Shown in pieces: positions 8,358 to 16,548 of a stretch of DNA of 39,377 nt (position 1 is the first letter of the stretch; every line of letters starts with the position of its first letter). The stretch is taken from assembly GCA_000517005.1 (NCBI GenBank), contig KI911965.1, positions 331,572 to 370,948 on the forward strand, written 5' to 3'. The notes beneath the pieces were generated by a model, which saw nothing but the letters and a program-made list of their open reading frames with translations, searched no databases and was not told where the DNA came from. This DNA comes from Microvirga lupini. Lineage in GTDB: Bacteria; Pseudomonadota; Alphaproteobacteria; Rhizobiales; Beijerinckiaceae. Both the position numbers and the translations under genes were made by a program.

Positions 8358-10584
8358 TGGTCGGTGCAAGCCTCCGCCCCCTCGCGATCAAGCGTCTGAT
8401 CCGCTGCTGCTTGCGCAGGCGGGAGGCTGCCAGCAGCATCTGGCCCGCCCAGCGATAGACGTTGCGCTCCTTGACCTGATCGCGCATCAGCCGCATCCGC
8501 TCGCGCTGTTCGGGCTGCGGCATGGTGAGCGCGCGATTGATGGCCTCGCCCATGGCATGGGCATTGTAAGGATTGACGATCAGCGCCTCGGACAACTCGC
8601 GGGATGCACCTGCGAAGGCCGACAGGATGAGCACGCCCTGCTCGTCGTCCCGTGCCGCCACGAATTCCTTGGCGACGAGATTCATGCCGTCGTGCAGGCT
8701 CGACACGATGCAGAGATCCGCTGCGCGGAAGAGTTCGAAGACCTGATCGGGCTCGTGATGGCGAACGAGGAGCTTGATGGGCTCATATCCGTTGCCGCCA
8801 TGCTTCTGGTTGATGTCGCGCGCCAAGGCTTCGGCCTCTTCCTGGAGCTGGCGATAATTGGAAAGCTTGCTTCTGGTAGGCGCCGCCACCTGAACGAAAG
8901 CAAAATTACCGTGCCATTCCGGGTGTTCGGTCAGAAGCGCATCAATGGCCTGCATTCGGTCGATGATGCCCTTCGTGTAATCGAACCGCTCGATGCCGAC
9001 GCCGATGCGCATGTCGGGGGACAACCCCAGGCGCTCGCGCACGATCCTGCGGCATTCCTCGACGGGCTTCTGGCCTTCCATGGCCGTCGGCGGCCATTCG
9101 ATGGAGATCGGATAGGGACGGATCAGGGTTTCCTCGCCGCCGAAGAAGACCGAGTCCTTTTCCCTATCGATGCGGCTTTCCACGTAGGAATCGACCGAAT
9201 CCAGGAAATTGTTGCAATGCGCCTGGGTGTGGAAGCCGAGGATCGACGAGCCGAGAAGCCCGTCGATGATCTCCTCGCGCCAGGGGCAGATGCCGAAGGT
9301 CTCGGCATTCGGCCAGGGGATATGCCAGAAGGTGACGATGGTCGCCCGGGGGAGCCGGTCACGGATCATGCGCGGCAGGAGCGCAAAATGATAATCCTGC
9401 ACGAGGATGATCGGATCCTCACGCTTGGCCTCGGCCACGATCGCCTCGGCGAACTTCTCGTTGACGGACCGGTAGAGCTGCCAATCCGTCTCCCGGAAGA
9501 TCGGCCGCACGAAGGCGATGTGGCACAGGGGCCAGAGGCCCTCGTTGGCCGCTCCATAATAATATCCGTCCTGTTCCTCGTCCGAGAGCCAGACGCGGCG
9601 CAGGGTATAGGAAGGGTGATTCGGGGGAACGGGCACCCGGTCATAGGCATCGACCGTCTCCCGGTCCGCCGTGCCGCTGCCATGAGCGACCCAGGTACCG
9701 CCGCAGGCGCGCACCACCGGCTCCAGGGCCGAGACGAGGCCGCTTGCCGGAATCTGCAGGGAAATTTCGCCGCTTTCGGTGCGGTTATGGATATAGGGCT
9801 CTCGGTTCGAGACCACGATGACCTCCGAGCCCGACAGCTCATTGGACAATGCGGCTCTCAGCGTGTCCGGACTCCAATCCGTATGCGCCGCGTCGATGGT
9901 CCGCCTTGAGGCCTCGAGTTCCTGGAGAACGTCGCGGATCTCCTGACCCAGAGGGATGATGTTTTCCTCCACCGGCGGATTGCTATTGCCGGTTCGGGCG
10001 CTCTCCAGCGCCTGCCGGATGGAGCTCAGCCACCGGCGCATGATGATGGCCGCGATCATGGCCGCCAGGGCTGCGGCCCCGAAGGCGACGCCTGCGAGGG
10101 CAAGGAAGAGATAGTTTCTCGCCTCTCCGCCGCGTTGGTCGGCATAGCTCAGATCGTGCAGGACCACGAGGTGCCCCGGACGACCTCCTGCGCTCAGAGG
10201 AAAGGAGCTGACCAGGACATTGTGATCCTGGTTCCTGACGACGGAGAAGCTCTCCGCATCAGACCGGGATGCCTCGGTGCAGGAGAAGGACGGCGGCATG
10301 TTGCTGGTGGGAAAGCGCAGATCCTGACCATCGCAATAGCCGATGGCGAGCACACGCTCGTCCGAAGCGATCCGCTCGAACAGGATGCCGGCCTGCTGGG
10401 TGTCGTTACGGGCCAGAAGTCCGCTGACCTGGTCCCGGACGGAGTTGAACACGAGGCGGGATCGCAGCTCGACGTCTCGGCGCGACCATTGTTCCACGAA
10501 GGATGTAGCAAAGGGCAACACGGCCAGGATGACGATGGCCGCCACGAGCATTGCGATACCGCCAAAGCGGAAGATGATCCTCAA
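8350..10584 (-). CDS. otsA: Membrane-anchored trehalose-6-phosphate synthase (GT20) with periplasmic domain
   Basis: The C-terminal ~490 residues are a GT20 trehalose-6-phosphate synthase, making trehalose 6-phosphate from UDP-glucose and glucose 6-phosphate. Visible parts are [49 protein letters not shown], and [17 protein letters not shown] with the nucleotide-sugar contacts. The N-terminal ~250 residues are unusual. A membrane segment near residues 9-27 is followed by about 130 periplasmic residues with two cysteines (about 84 and 102), then a second membrane segment near 157-182 and a HAMP-like linker. This is receptor-like topology on a biosynthetic enzyme. I prefer TTG 10584, with GAGGAA 9 bases upstream; GTG 10689 would add 35 residues. 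It is the first gene of the ots operon. Confidence 0.93.
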   Translation of the reverse strand: MRIIFRFGGIAMLVAAIVILAVLPFATSFVEQWSRRDVELRSRLVFNSVRDQVSGLLARNDTQQAGILFERIASDERVLAIGYCDGQDLRFPTSNMPPSFSCTEASRSDAESFSVVRNQDHNVLVSSFPLSAGGRPGHLVVLHDLSYADQRGGEARNYLFLALAGVAFGAAALAAMIAAIIMRRWLSSIRQALESARTGNSNPPVEENIIPLGQEIRDVLQELEASRRTIDAAHTDWSPDTLRAALSNELSGSEVIVVSNREPYIHNRTESGEISLQIPASGLVSALEPVVRACGGTWVAHGSGTADRETVDAYDRVPVPPNHPSYTLRRVWLSDEEQDGYYYGAANEGLWPLCHIAFVRPIFRETDWQLYRSVNEKFAEAIVAEAKREDPIILVQDYHFALLPRMIRDRLPRATIVTFWHIPWPNAETFGICPWREEIIDGLLGSSILGFHTQAHCNNFLDSVDSYVESRIDREKDSVFFGGEETLIRPYPISIEWPPTAMEGQKPVEECRRIVRERLGLSPDMRIGVGIERFDYTKGIIDRMQAIDALLTEHPEWHGNFAFVQVAAPTRSKLSNYRQLQEEAEALARDINQKHGGNGYEPIKLLVRHHEPDQVFELFRAADLCIVSSLHDGMNLVAKEFVAARDDEQGVLILSAFAGASRELSEALIVNPYNAHAMGEAINRALTMPQPEQRERMRLMRDQVKERNVYRWAGQMLLAASRLRKQQRIRRLIARGRRLAPTNA

Positions 10585-10771
10585 AACGCTAAGTTCCTCA
10601 AGAAAACCAACACTTTCATCGAAGTGGACGAGCTCGCCTTGCGGCGTGACTCCAAATTTTGCCTTCGATGGTAGGCCACATGAGAGCACGGCCTTCGCCC
10701 CTGTTATGGGCTCGCAGGCGGAACTTTCCAGGCTTGAGCAGAACAGGAAGGGTCCTCAAGGCATGTTTTCA

Positions 10772-10941
10772 GCGCATCGTGCGGACCCGAAGGGCCACTT
10801 CCCCGAAGGGCCACTTCAGTGAAAAGTGGACCCGATTTTCGCTGACGCGGACCTCCGGTTCCGCCCTCAACGATGCGCAAGCCAAAAATTTGAGCATCGA
10901 ATGGGTCCCAAAAGTCGTTCCCACTTTTAGGTCCGATGCTC
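10772..10941. repeat. Composite dispersed repeat (GCATCG...AAAAGTGG type)
   Basis: The gap between otsA and the hlyD-type gene holds modules GCGCATCGTGCGGACC, AAAAGTGGACCCGATTTTC, AACGATGCGCAA, GAGCATCGAATGGGTCCC and CCCACTTTTAGGTCCGATGC. These are inverted and direct variants of one unit. Recognisable copies recur at 36632-36739. The phrase CGAAGGGCCACTT is also tandemly duplicated near 10788-10818. No coding potential was seen in 10690-11007. Confidence 0.7.
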
Positions 10942-10949
10942 AAATGCAA

Positions 10950-10982
10950 ACCGCGGCCGGTGCTGATAGCACCGGCCGCGGT
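10950..10982 (-). terminator. Strong hairpin downstream of the HlyD-type gene
   Basis: Bases 10950-10963 and 10969-10982 form a perfect 14-bp GC-rich stem (ACCGCGGCCGGTGC) with a 5-base loop. Read on the minus strand it is followed by TTTGCATTT, a weak U-tract. It starts 25 bases after the minus-strand stop codon at 11008, the expected place to end the secretion operon. Confidence 0.75.
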
Positions 10983-11007
10983 CCATAGGCTTCTCGACAA
11001 GGTGCGA

Positions 11008-12330
11008 TCAGTGCTCGCGGAAGGCGCGGGCGATCTGCTCCTGCATCGGCTTGAAGAAATATTCGAACGGGGTGCGCTGATTGACCTCGACGAAGACCTC
11101 GGCCTGCATGCCGGCAATGAGGTGAATGTTCTCAAGCTTCTTGATTTCGTCCTGGGGCAGCTCGATCCGAACCGTATAGAAGGTCGCCCCGGTCTGCTGA
11201 TCCCGCGACACGTCCGCCGAGATCCGGCTGACGGAGCCGTGCAGATCGGGCACCATGCGGGCATTGGCAGCGTGGACCTTCACCGTCGCCTTCTGGCCGA
11301 GCTTCACCTGATCGATCTCGTGGGGGAGAACCTTCGCCTCTAGTTCGAGCTTGTCGTTGACCGGAACGATGTTCATCACCGGCTCGGCCGGGGAAATCAC
11401 GCCGCCGATCGTGTGAACGTTCAGCTGGTGGACGAAGCCGTCGCTGGGCGCACGGATGTCGATGCGCTTCAGCTGGTCCTCGGCCGCCACGCGGCGTTCG
11501 GTGTATTCCGCGATCTTCCCCTGGATCTCGCGCAGCTCCTGCATCGCCTCGGCGCGCATCTGCTCGTCGATCTGGATGATCTGGAACTGGGTCTCGGCAA
11601 TGCGGCTCTCGGCCTGGGCGACGGCTGCGATGAGCTGGCCGCGCTGGCCCTCGATGCTGGCGGCATCGCGCTCAAGTGCGTTCAACCGTGTGATCGGGAC
11701 CAGGTTCCGCTCATAGAGGTCGCGAACGCCCTTCAGCTCTGCCACGATCAGCTCGGCCTCGCGGGCCTTTGCCGTCTGCTGAGCCCTCAATCCCACGATC
11801 TCGTCCTGGGACTGGGCGATGCGCTTCTTGAGCTGGTCCTTCTGCGCATCGCGGGAGGCGGCGCGCGCGGTGAAGAGCGTGCGCTCGGAGGACATGATCT
11901 TCGTCACGGCCGGATCGTTGAGCCGGCTGGCGAATTCCTCGGGGGTCTTGACCTCGGGCGAGCCGTCGCGCTCCGCCTCCAGGCGAGCCTGGCGGCCGAG
12001 ATATTCGTCGAGCTGCTTGGCCACGACCTGAAGATTGGCGCGGGTCATCGTCTCGTCCAGGCGGATCAGGAGATCGCCCTGCGCGACCCGGTCGCCCTCC
12101 TTGACCTTCAGCTCGCCGACGATGCCGCCGGTCGAGTGCTGGACCTTCTTGACGCTGGTATCGACCACGAACTGACCGCCGGCGACGACCGCGCCGGACA
12201 GGGTCGAGGTGGCCGCCCAGAGACCGATCGTCCCGCCGAAGAGAGCGATCATGGCCACGCCGCCGATGGTCGACTGGCGCAGGATCCGCTGGTGAACGGA
12301 GGGTTTTTTGGGAGCTTGAATGACCAACAT
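11008..12330 (-). CDS. HlyD-family periplasmic adaptor of a type I secretion system
   Basis: This 440-residue membrane-fusion protein would link the inner-membrane ABC exporter to an outer-membrane TolC-type channel. It has a short cytoplasmic tail, one membrane segment near residues 25-45 and a biotinyl-lipoyl-like half motif (VGELKVKEGDRVAQGDLLIRL). A long coiled-coil region follows from about 90 to 290 (many Gln, Glu and Arg heptads), then the second lipoyl half IDIRAPSDGFVHQLNVHT and a C-terminal beta domain ending in IELPQDEIKKL. It matches the PrtE/HlyD group in length. ATG 12330 directly abuts the stop codon of the ABC gene. The substrate and TolC partner are not encoded nearby. Confidence 0.92.
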   Translation of the reverse strand: MLVIQAPKKPSVHQRILRQSTIGGVAMIALFGGTIGLWAATSTLSGAVVAGGQFVVDTSVKKVQHSTGGIVGELKVKEGDRVAQGDLLIRLDETMTRANLQVVAKQLDEYLGRQARLEAERDGSPEVKTPEEFASRLNDPAVTKIMSSERTLFTARAASRDAQKDQLKKRIAQSQDEIVGLRAQQTAKAREAELIVAELKGVRDLYERNLVPITRLNALERDAASIEGQRGQLIAAVAQAESRIAETQFQIIQIDEQMRAEAMQELREIQGKIAEYTERRVAAEDQLKRIDIRAPSDGFVHQLNVHTIGGVISPAEPVMNIVPVNDKLELEAKVLPHEIDQVKLGQKATVKVHAANARMVPDLHGSVSRISADVSRDQQTGATFYTVRIELPQDEIKKLENIHLIAGMQAEVFVEVNQRTPFEYFFKPMQEQIARAFREH

Positions 12331-14106
12331 TTAACCAACCTCTCGCAGGTTCGCAGCCTGGGCGGCCGGCGCCTGCTGCGGCCGCACCGGGGCCGGTGCC
12401 GGCGTCGCATTGCGTTTCATGACGGACTGCAGAACCTCGTCACGCGGTCCGATGGCCTTGATCCGGCCCTCTTCCATGATGGCGACTTGATCGACCTGGC
12501 CGAGAGCAGCCGGGCGGTGCGTGATGACGACGACGACGCCGCCGCGCTTGCGCACCGACAGGATGGCTTGGTTCAGGGCCTCGTCGCCGGCGCCGTCGAG
12601 GCTGGCATTCGGCTCGTCGAGCACGACCAGGAACGGGTTGCCGTAGAGAGCGCGGGCGAGAGCCACGCGCTGGCGCTGACCGCCCGACAGGGAGGCGCCA
12701 CCCTCGCCGATGCGGGTATCGTAGCCGTCGGGCAGGTTGAGGATGAGTTCGTGCGCGCCGGCCGTCTGCGCCGCGGCGATCACGTCCTCCGGCTTGGCAT
12801 CGGGCTGGAAGCGGGAGATGTTCTCGGCGACGGTGCCTTCGAACAGCTCGACGTCCTGCGGCAGATAGCCGATATGGCGGCCGAGGGCATCCGGCTCCCA
12901 CTGGTCGAGGGCCGCGCCGTCGAGGCGGATTTCGCCGCGTAGGGTCGGCCACACGCCGACGAGGGCGCGGGCGAGGGTCGACTTGCCCGAAGCGCTCGGA
13001 CCGATGAGGCCGAGACCCTGGCCGGACCGGAGCTGGAGCGAGGCGGCCTGGACGATCGGCAGCGAAGCGCCGGGAGCGCCGATATAGACCTCTTCCACCG
13101 AGAGGGCCGCCTTCGGGGCGGGCAGCGGCATGCGCTGACCCTGAGCCGGCACGAGCGTCATGATGTGCTGCAGGCGGCGATAGGCCTGGCGGGACGCGGT
13201 GAAGCCCTTCCAGTGCGCCACGGCGATTTCGATCGGCGCGAGCGCGCGGGACATCAGGATCGAGCCGGCGATCATCAGGCCGCCCGACATCTGCCCCTGG
13301 ATCACGTAATAGGCGCCGAGGCCGAGGATGGCCGACTGGAGCACCATGCGGAAGACCTTGGCGAAGGCGCTGATGCCGGCCGAGGATTCGCTGGCGAGCA
13401 GGCCATCGTTGACGTGACGGACATGCACCTCGTCGTAGCGCTTGGCCAGGAAGCCGAGCATGCCGTTGGCGCGGATGGTCTCCGCATTGCGGCGGCTGGT
13501 CTCGGCCATGGCATGGCGCTCGGCGCCGCTCTTGGTCACCTCGTAGGAGGGACCCTTGCTCTTGGCGTCCGTGTAGATCGTCAGGAGAATGATCACCACG
13601 CCGCCGACCACCGACATGATGCCGATGCCGGGGTGGATCATGAAGCAGCCGACGAGGAAGATCGGCATGAAGGGCATGTCGAACAGGGCCGTGGGTCCCA
13701 GGCTCGAAAGGAAGCCCCGGATCGTGTCGAGATCGCGGATCGGCTGCATGCTCTCGGCCTGCTTGGCGCCCTTGAGCGGCATCGTGGCCACGAGGTCGAA
13801 GACCCTGTGCGACAGCAGCTCATCGAAGCGGGCGCCGATGCGCGCCAGCATCCGGCCGCGCAGCATGTCGAGGCCGCCCGAGAGAGCAAAGGCCGCAAGC
13901 GTGATCAGCGAAAGACCGATCAGGGTGGGAATGCTCCGGCTCGACAGCACGCGGTCATAGACCTGGAGCATGTAGATGGAGCCCGTGAGAGCCAGAAGGT
14001 TGACCACCGCAGAGAATACGGCAACCCCGGTAAAGGAGGGAAGGCAGGACTTCAGAGCGTCTTGAACCTCTGTGCTGTCTTCCCGATTTCTCGATGCCTG
14101 CTTCAT
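12331..14106 (-). CDS. Type I secretion system permease/ATPase (PrtD-like ABC exporter)
   Basis: This 591-residue half-transporter fuses a six-helix membrane domain (about residues 20-310) to an ABC ATPase. Walker A is GPSASGKST near residue 372, the signature is LSGGQRQRVALARAL near 472 and Walker B is FLVVLDEPNASLD near 498, with an H-loop in VVVITHRP. There is no N-terminal C39 peptidase domain, so it belongs to the PrtD/RsaD/AprD group that exports unprocessed C-terminal-signal (RTX-type) proteins. An Ala/Pro-rich tail follows the ATPase. It is translationally adjacent to the HlyD adaptor and divergent from the bitopic protein at 14505. An RTX substrate is inferred from the family, not seen here. 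Confidence 0.93.
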   Translation of the reverse strand: MKQASRNREDSTEVQDALKSCLPSFTGVAVFSAVVNLLALTGSIYMLQVYDRVLSSRSIPTLIGLSLITLAAFALSGGLDMLRGRMLARIGARFDELLSHRVFDLVATMPLKGAKQAESMQPIRDLDTIRGFLSSLGPTALFDMPFMPIFLVGCFMIHPGIGIMSVVGGVVIILLTIYTDAKSKGPSYEVTKSGAERHAMAETSRRNAETIRANGMLGFLAKRYDEVHVRHVNDGLLASESSAGISAFAKVFRMVLQSAILGLGAYYVIQGQMSGGLMIAGSILMSRALAPIEIAVAHWKGFTASRQAYRRLQHIMTLVPAQGQRMPLPAPKAALSVEEVYIGAPGASLPIVQAASLQLRSGQGLGLIGPSASGKSTLARALVGVWPTLRGEIRLDGAALDQWEPDALGRHIGYLPQDVELFEGTVAENISRFQPDAKPEDVIAAAQTAGAHELILNLPDGYDTRIGEGGASLSGGQRQRVALARALYGNPFLVVLDEPNASLDGAGDEALNQAILSVRKRGGVVVVITHRPAALGQVDQVAIMEEGRIKAIGPRDEVLQSVMKRNATPAPAPVRPQQAPAAQAANLREVG

Positions 14107-14504
14107 ATTTTCTTTCCATAGGCCGACCAGTCACCCGGCGACGTCGTGGTTGTAGAGCCATTGCGCAAGATTATAACTTAGCACAATGTTTGCCATCTGG
14201 CGATGGCTGTGATGTCGGGCTGTGGCCCCACAAGAGTATCTCGTTATAGTTAGGCCCGGAAGGCCATGTTTCTCAGCACTCTTATGGGTATTGAGATGCC
14301 CCTAAGGTGGTCGCTTTCCGTTACGACACCTTTTGTAACCCTATTCTATGTAACTATGTCAACAAAAAGTTCGCATTGTCCGTGCGCAATGTTACATACC
14401 TCTCGCTTTGGATAGGGCATGTAACGTAAGCACTTAACTCTGAAAATAACGCTTTGGTAAACTTTTAAGGTTAACCGTCTCTGACCTGGAAATGAGGTCG
14501 GAAT
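14107..14504. promoter_or_regulatory. Divergent intergenic region with three ATGTAAC boxes
   Basis: This 398-base, AT-rich region separates the secretion ABC gene (leftward) from the bitopic protein gene (rightward) and must hold both promoters. It contains ATGTAAC at 14348-14354, the inverted copy GTTACAT at 14391-14397 and ATGTAAC at 14419-14425. The second and third face each other as an inverted repeat spaced 21 bases apart. A related TTTGTAACC lies near 14333-14341. These could be operator half-sites; the regulator is unknown. AT content is clearly higher than in flanking genes. No ORF of note is present. Confidence 0.45.
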
Positions 14505-14723
14505 ATGGACATCAACATACGTTCTCAGGATCGCAGCGAAGCAGTGAAACAGGCCGGCGCAGCATCCGCCGGCAATGTCCAAATCGACCCCGTGGCCAGC
14601 GCGGCCCTCGAGGAGGCCATCAAGAGCGCAAAGCTTGGCCTGAAGCCCTCCTCGCCTGAGGTGGTGACGAGCAACGGCATTGCAACCTGCGGGCGGACAT
14701 TTCCCATCAAGTTGCTGAGCTAG
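14505..14723 (+). CDS. N-terminal fragment of an interrupted bitopic membrane protein
   Basis: ATG 14505 has GAGGTCGGA just upstream and encodes 72 residues (MDINIRSQDRSEAVKQAG...) ending in RTFPIKLLS and a TAG at 14721-14723. The next ATG (14730) is in the same frame only two codons later. Reading through the TAG would join FPIKLLS to AAMALLLVGAGWSASYM and create a normal membrane helix. TTG (Leu) to TAG by one substitution would explain the stop. It is therefore probably the cytoplasmic head of one original protein now split by a nonsense codon. A genuinely separate small protein is the alternative. Confidence 0.6.
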   Translation: MDINIRSQDRSEAVKQAGAASAGNVQIDPVASAALEEAIKSAKLGLKPSSPEVVTSNGIATCGRTFPIKLLS

Positions 14724-14729
14724 GCCGCC

Positions 14730-15353
14730 ATGGCTCTTCTTCTCGTCGGAGCCGGCTGGTCGGCCTCCTATATGGGAACGCTGGCCAACAAGGATGCCAT
14801 CCGGAGGCTCGAGGCCGAGACGGCCCGCAGCCAGGAGATCCTTGCCCGCCTGAGCACCGACCTCGATGCCTTGCAAGAGACGGTCGTCGCGTTCAAGGAC
14901 GTCGAGCACACCGCGTCCACCTCTTCGGCCTCCGAACAGACGAAGCTGACGGAAAAGGTCGAACGCCTCGCCATCAGCCTGCAGGAACCCGGCCAGAAGC
15001 TCTCCGCTCTCGAGGGCCGGCTCGACCGGATGGAGAGCCAGATCCTGACCACCCTGGCAGGATTGAACACGAAGCCCGCAACCCCAGATGCGCCCACGGC
15101 TCCTACTCCTGTCGAGGCGGCAGTGAAGGAGGAGGCCCCTGCCCCCAAGTTGGTGAAAAGCGAACCCGTCGAGGGATGGGTGCTGCGCGAGGTCTATGAC
15201 GGTGCGGCCCTCGTCGAGAACCGCAACCGCCGTCTCTACGAGGTGATGCCCGGCGGCGTGCTCCCCGGCGTCGGCCGCATCGAGGCCATCGAGCGCCGCG
15301 GTGCCCGCTGGGTCGTCGTTACCGATAAGGGCTTTATCGGCACCTACCGCTAA
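14730..15353 (+). CDS. Membrane-anchored coiled-coil protein (C-terminal part of an interrupted gene)
   Basis: This 207-residue protein begins with a hydrophobic segment (MALLLVGAGWSASYMGTL). It continues with a coiled coil rich in Glu, Arg, Leu and Ser (about residues 24-110), then a Pro/Ala/Thr-rich linker. The C-terminal domain (VEGWVLREVYDGAALVEN, GVGRIEAIERRGARWVV) ends in a short beta-type motif. I do not recognise a named family. The segment lies in frame with 14505-14723 after a TAG, so it may be translated only by re-initiation at ATG 14730, since no good ribosome-binding site precedes it. The position beside the type I exporter suggests an accessory envelope role, by inference. Confidence 0.65.
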   Translation: MALLLVGAGWSASYMGTLANKDAIRRLEAETARSQEILARLSTDLDALQETVVAFKDVEHTASTSSASEQTKLTEKVERLAISLQEPGQKLSALEGRLDRMESQILTTLAGLNTKPATPDAPTAPTPVEAAVKEEAPAPKLVKSEPVEGWVLREVYDGAALVENRNRRLYEVMPGGVLPGVGRIEAIERRGARWVVVTDKGFIGTYR

Positions 15354-15356
15354 AAC

Positions 15357-15488
15357 CTAATGGGGAATGATGCCTCTCAAGCCATAGATGAGCCCCGCGA
15401 ACACCGCGAGGCTCGCAGCATACAGGAACACGAACCAGAGTAGCCGTTTGGAACGGCGCTCCGGCGGACGATGGGTTTCGGCCTGCAT
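15357..15488 (-). CDS. DUF2474-type small membrane protein, CydX-like partner of bd oxidase
   Basis: A 43-residue protein starts at ATG 15488-15486, overlapping the cydB stop by one base (TGATG), and ends with TAG at 15357. Its sequence is a basic N-terminus (ERRSKRLLW) followed by one membrane helix (FVFLYAASLAVFAGLIYGL) and a short tail. Size, topology and position after cydB match the DUF2474 family that accompanies cyanide-insensitive type bd oxidases. Such small subunits (CydX, CydH-type) stabilise or shield the heme site in other organisms; that function is inferred here. The gene is shorter than many automatic cut-offs. Confidence 0.8.
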   Translation of the reverse strand: MQAETHRPPERRSKRLLWFVFLYAASLAVFAGLIYGLRGIIPH

Positions 15489-16537
15489 CAGTGATATCCG
15501 TAGCCGCCGCCGGAAATCTCTTCAGCCACCTTCCCGCGGAAGACGTAATAGGAATAGGCCGTATAGGCGAAGGTGATCGGCAGCACGATCGCGAAGCCCA
15601 CCAGCGCGAAGAGCTGAGAATGGACAGTATTCGCCGCGTCCCAGATCGTAAGACTCGGCGGCACGATGAAGGGGAAGAGGCTGACGCCCAGTCCCAGATA
15701 ACCGAGCAGGAACAGGCCAATCGCCAGGAAGAACGGCCTGTAATGGCGCCCCTCCTCCAGGTCGCGGAAGAGCCTATAGGCCACATAGGCCGTGACCAGC
15801 GGAATCGGCGCGAGAAACGCGATGTTGGGCCAGGAGAACCAGCGCGTTTCGATCTGGCGACCTAAGAACGGCACCCACACCGACACGATGGCCATGGCGA
15901 GGATGGTGCCCAGGAGAAAACGCACCGCCATGCGGCGAGCCCAGATCTCCAACTCGCCCGTGGTCTTCATCACGCACCAGGTCGCGCCGAGCAGCCCATA
16001 GCCGAAGATCAGGCTGATGCCGGTGAGCACGCTGAACGGAGTGAGGAAATCGAAGGTGCCGCCGGTGAACTGGCGCCCATCCGTGGCGAACCCCTGGACG
16101 AAGGCACCCAGCACCATGCCCTGGAAGAAGGTCGCCAGCAGCGAGCCGAAGAAGAAGGCGTTGTCCCACAGGAATTTCGAGCGTTCCGCCTTGAAGCGGA
16201 ACTCGAAGGCGACGCCGCGAAAGATGAGGGCGACGAGCATGAGGATGATCGGCAGATACAAGGCCGGCATGAGCACCGCGTAAGCGATGTGGAACACGGC
16301 GAAGAGACCGCCGCCGCCGAGGATGAGCCAGGTCTCGTTGCCGTCCCAGATCGGAGCGACCGAAAACATCATCCGGTCGCGCCAGTTCTCGCTGCCCGCC
16401 GCCTTGAAGAGAATGCCGATGCCGAGATCGAAGCCGTCCGCGATCACGTACATGGCCACTGCCACCGCGATCAGCCCGGCCCAGATCAGCGGCAGCCAGA
16501 AGGCCAGTCCTTCGTGTTCCATTCCAAAGCCAAACAT
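15488..16537 (-). CDS. cydB: Cytochrome bd-type quinol oxidase subunit II
   Basis: This 349-residue integral membrane protein has eight to nine predicted helices. It starts MFGFGMEHEGLAFWLPLIWAG and carries the family motif YVIADGFDLGIGILF near residues 31-45, GNETWLILGGGGLFAVF near 65-81 and RGVAFEFRFK near 107-116. Together with CydA it forms the terminal quinol:oxygen oxidase of the inner membrane, active at low oxygen or under cyanide/sulfide/NO stress. It starts 11 bases after cydA and is followed by the DUF2474 gene with a one-base overlap, so the three form one operon. The alternative name cioB would suit the cyanide-insensitive subclass. Confidence 0.95.
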   Translation of the reverse strand: MFGFGMEHEGLAFWLPLIWAGLIAVAVAMYVIADGFDLGIGILFKAAGSENWRDRMMFSVAPIWDGNETWLILGGGGLFAVFHIAYAVLMPALYLPIILMLVALIFRGVAFEFRFKAERSKFLWDNAFFFGSLLATFFQGMVLGAFVQGFATDGRQFTGGTFDFLTPFSVLTGISLIFGYGLLGATWCVMKTTGELEIWARRMAVRFLLGTILAMAIVSVWVPFLGRQIETRWFSWPNIAFLAPIPLVTAYVAYRLFRDLEEGRHYRPFFLAIGLFLLGYLGLGVSLFPFIVPPSLTIWDAANTVHSQLFALVGFAIVLPITFAYTAYSYYVFRGKVAEEISGGGYGYH

Positions 16538-16548
16538 GCTTCGCCCTC

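Noticed and set aside
11413-12942. 509-codon plus-strand frame across the HlyD and ABC genes
   Set aside because: Spans two clearly coding minus-strand genes and shows no family motif.
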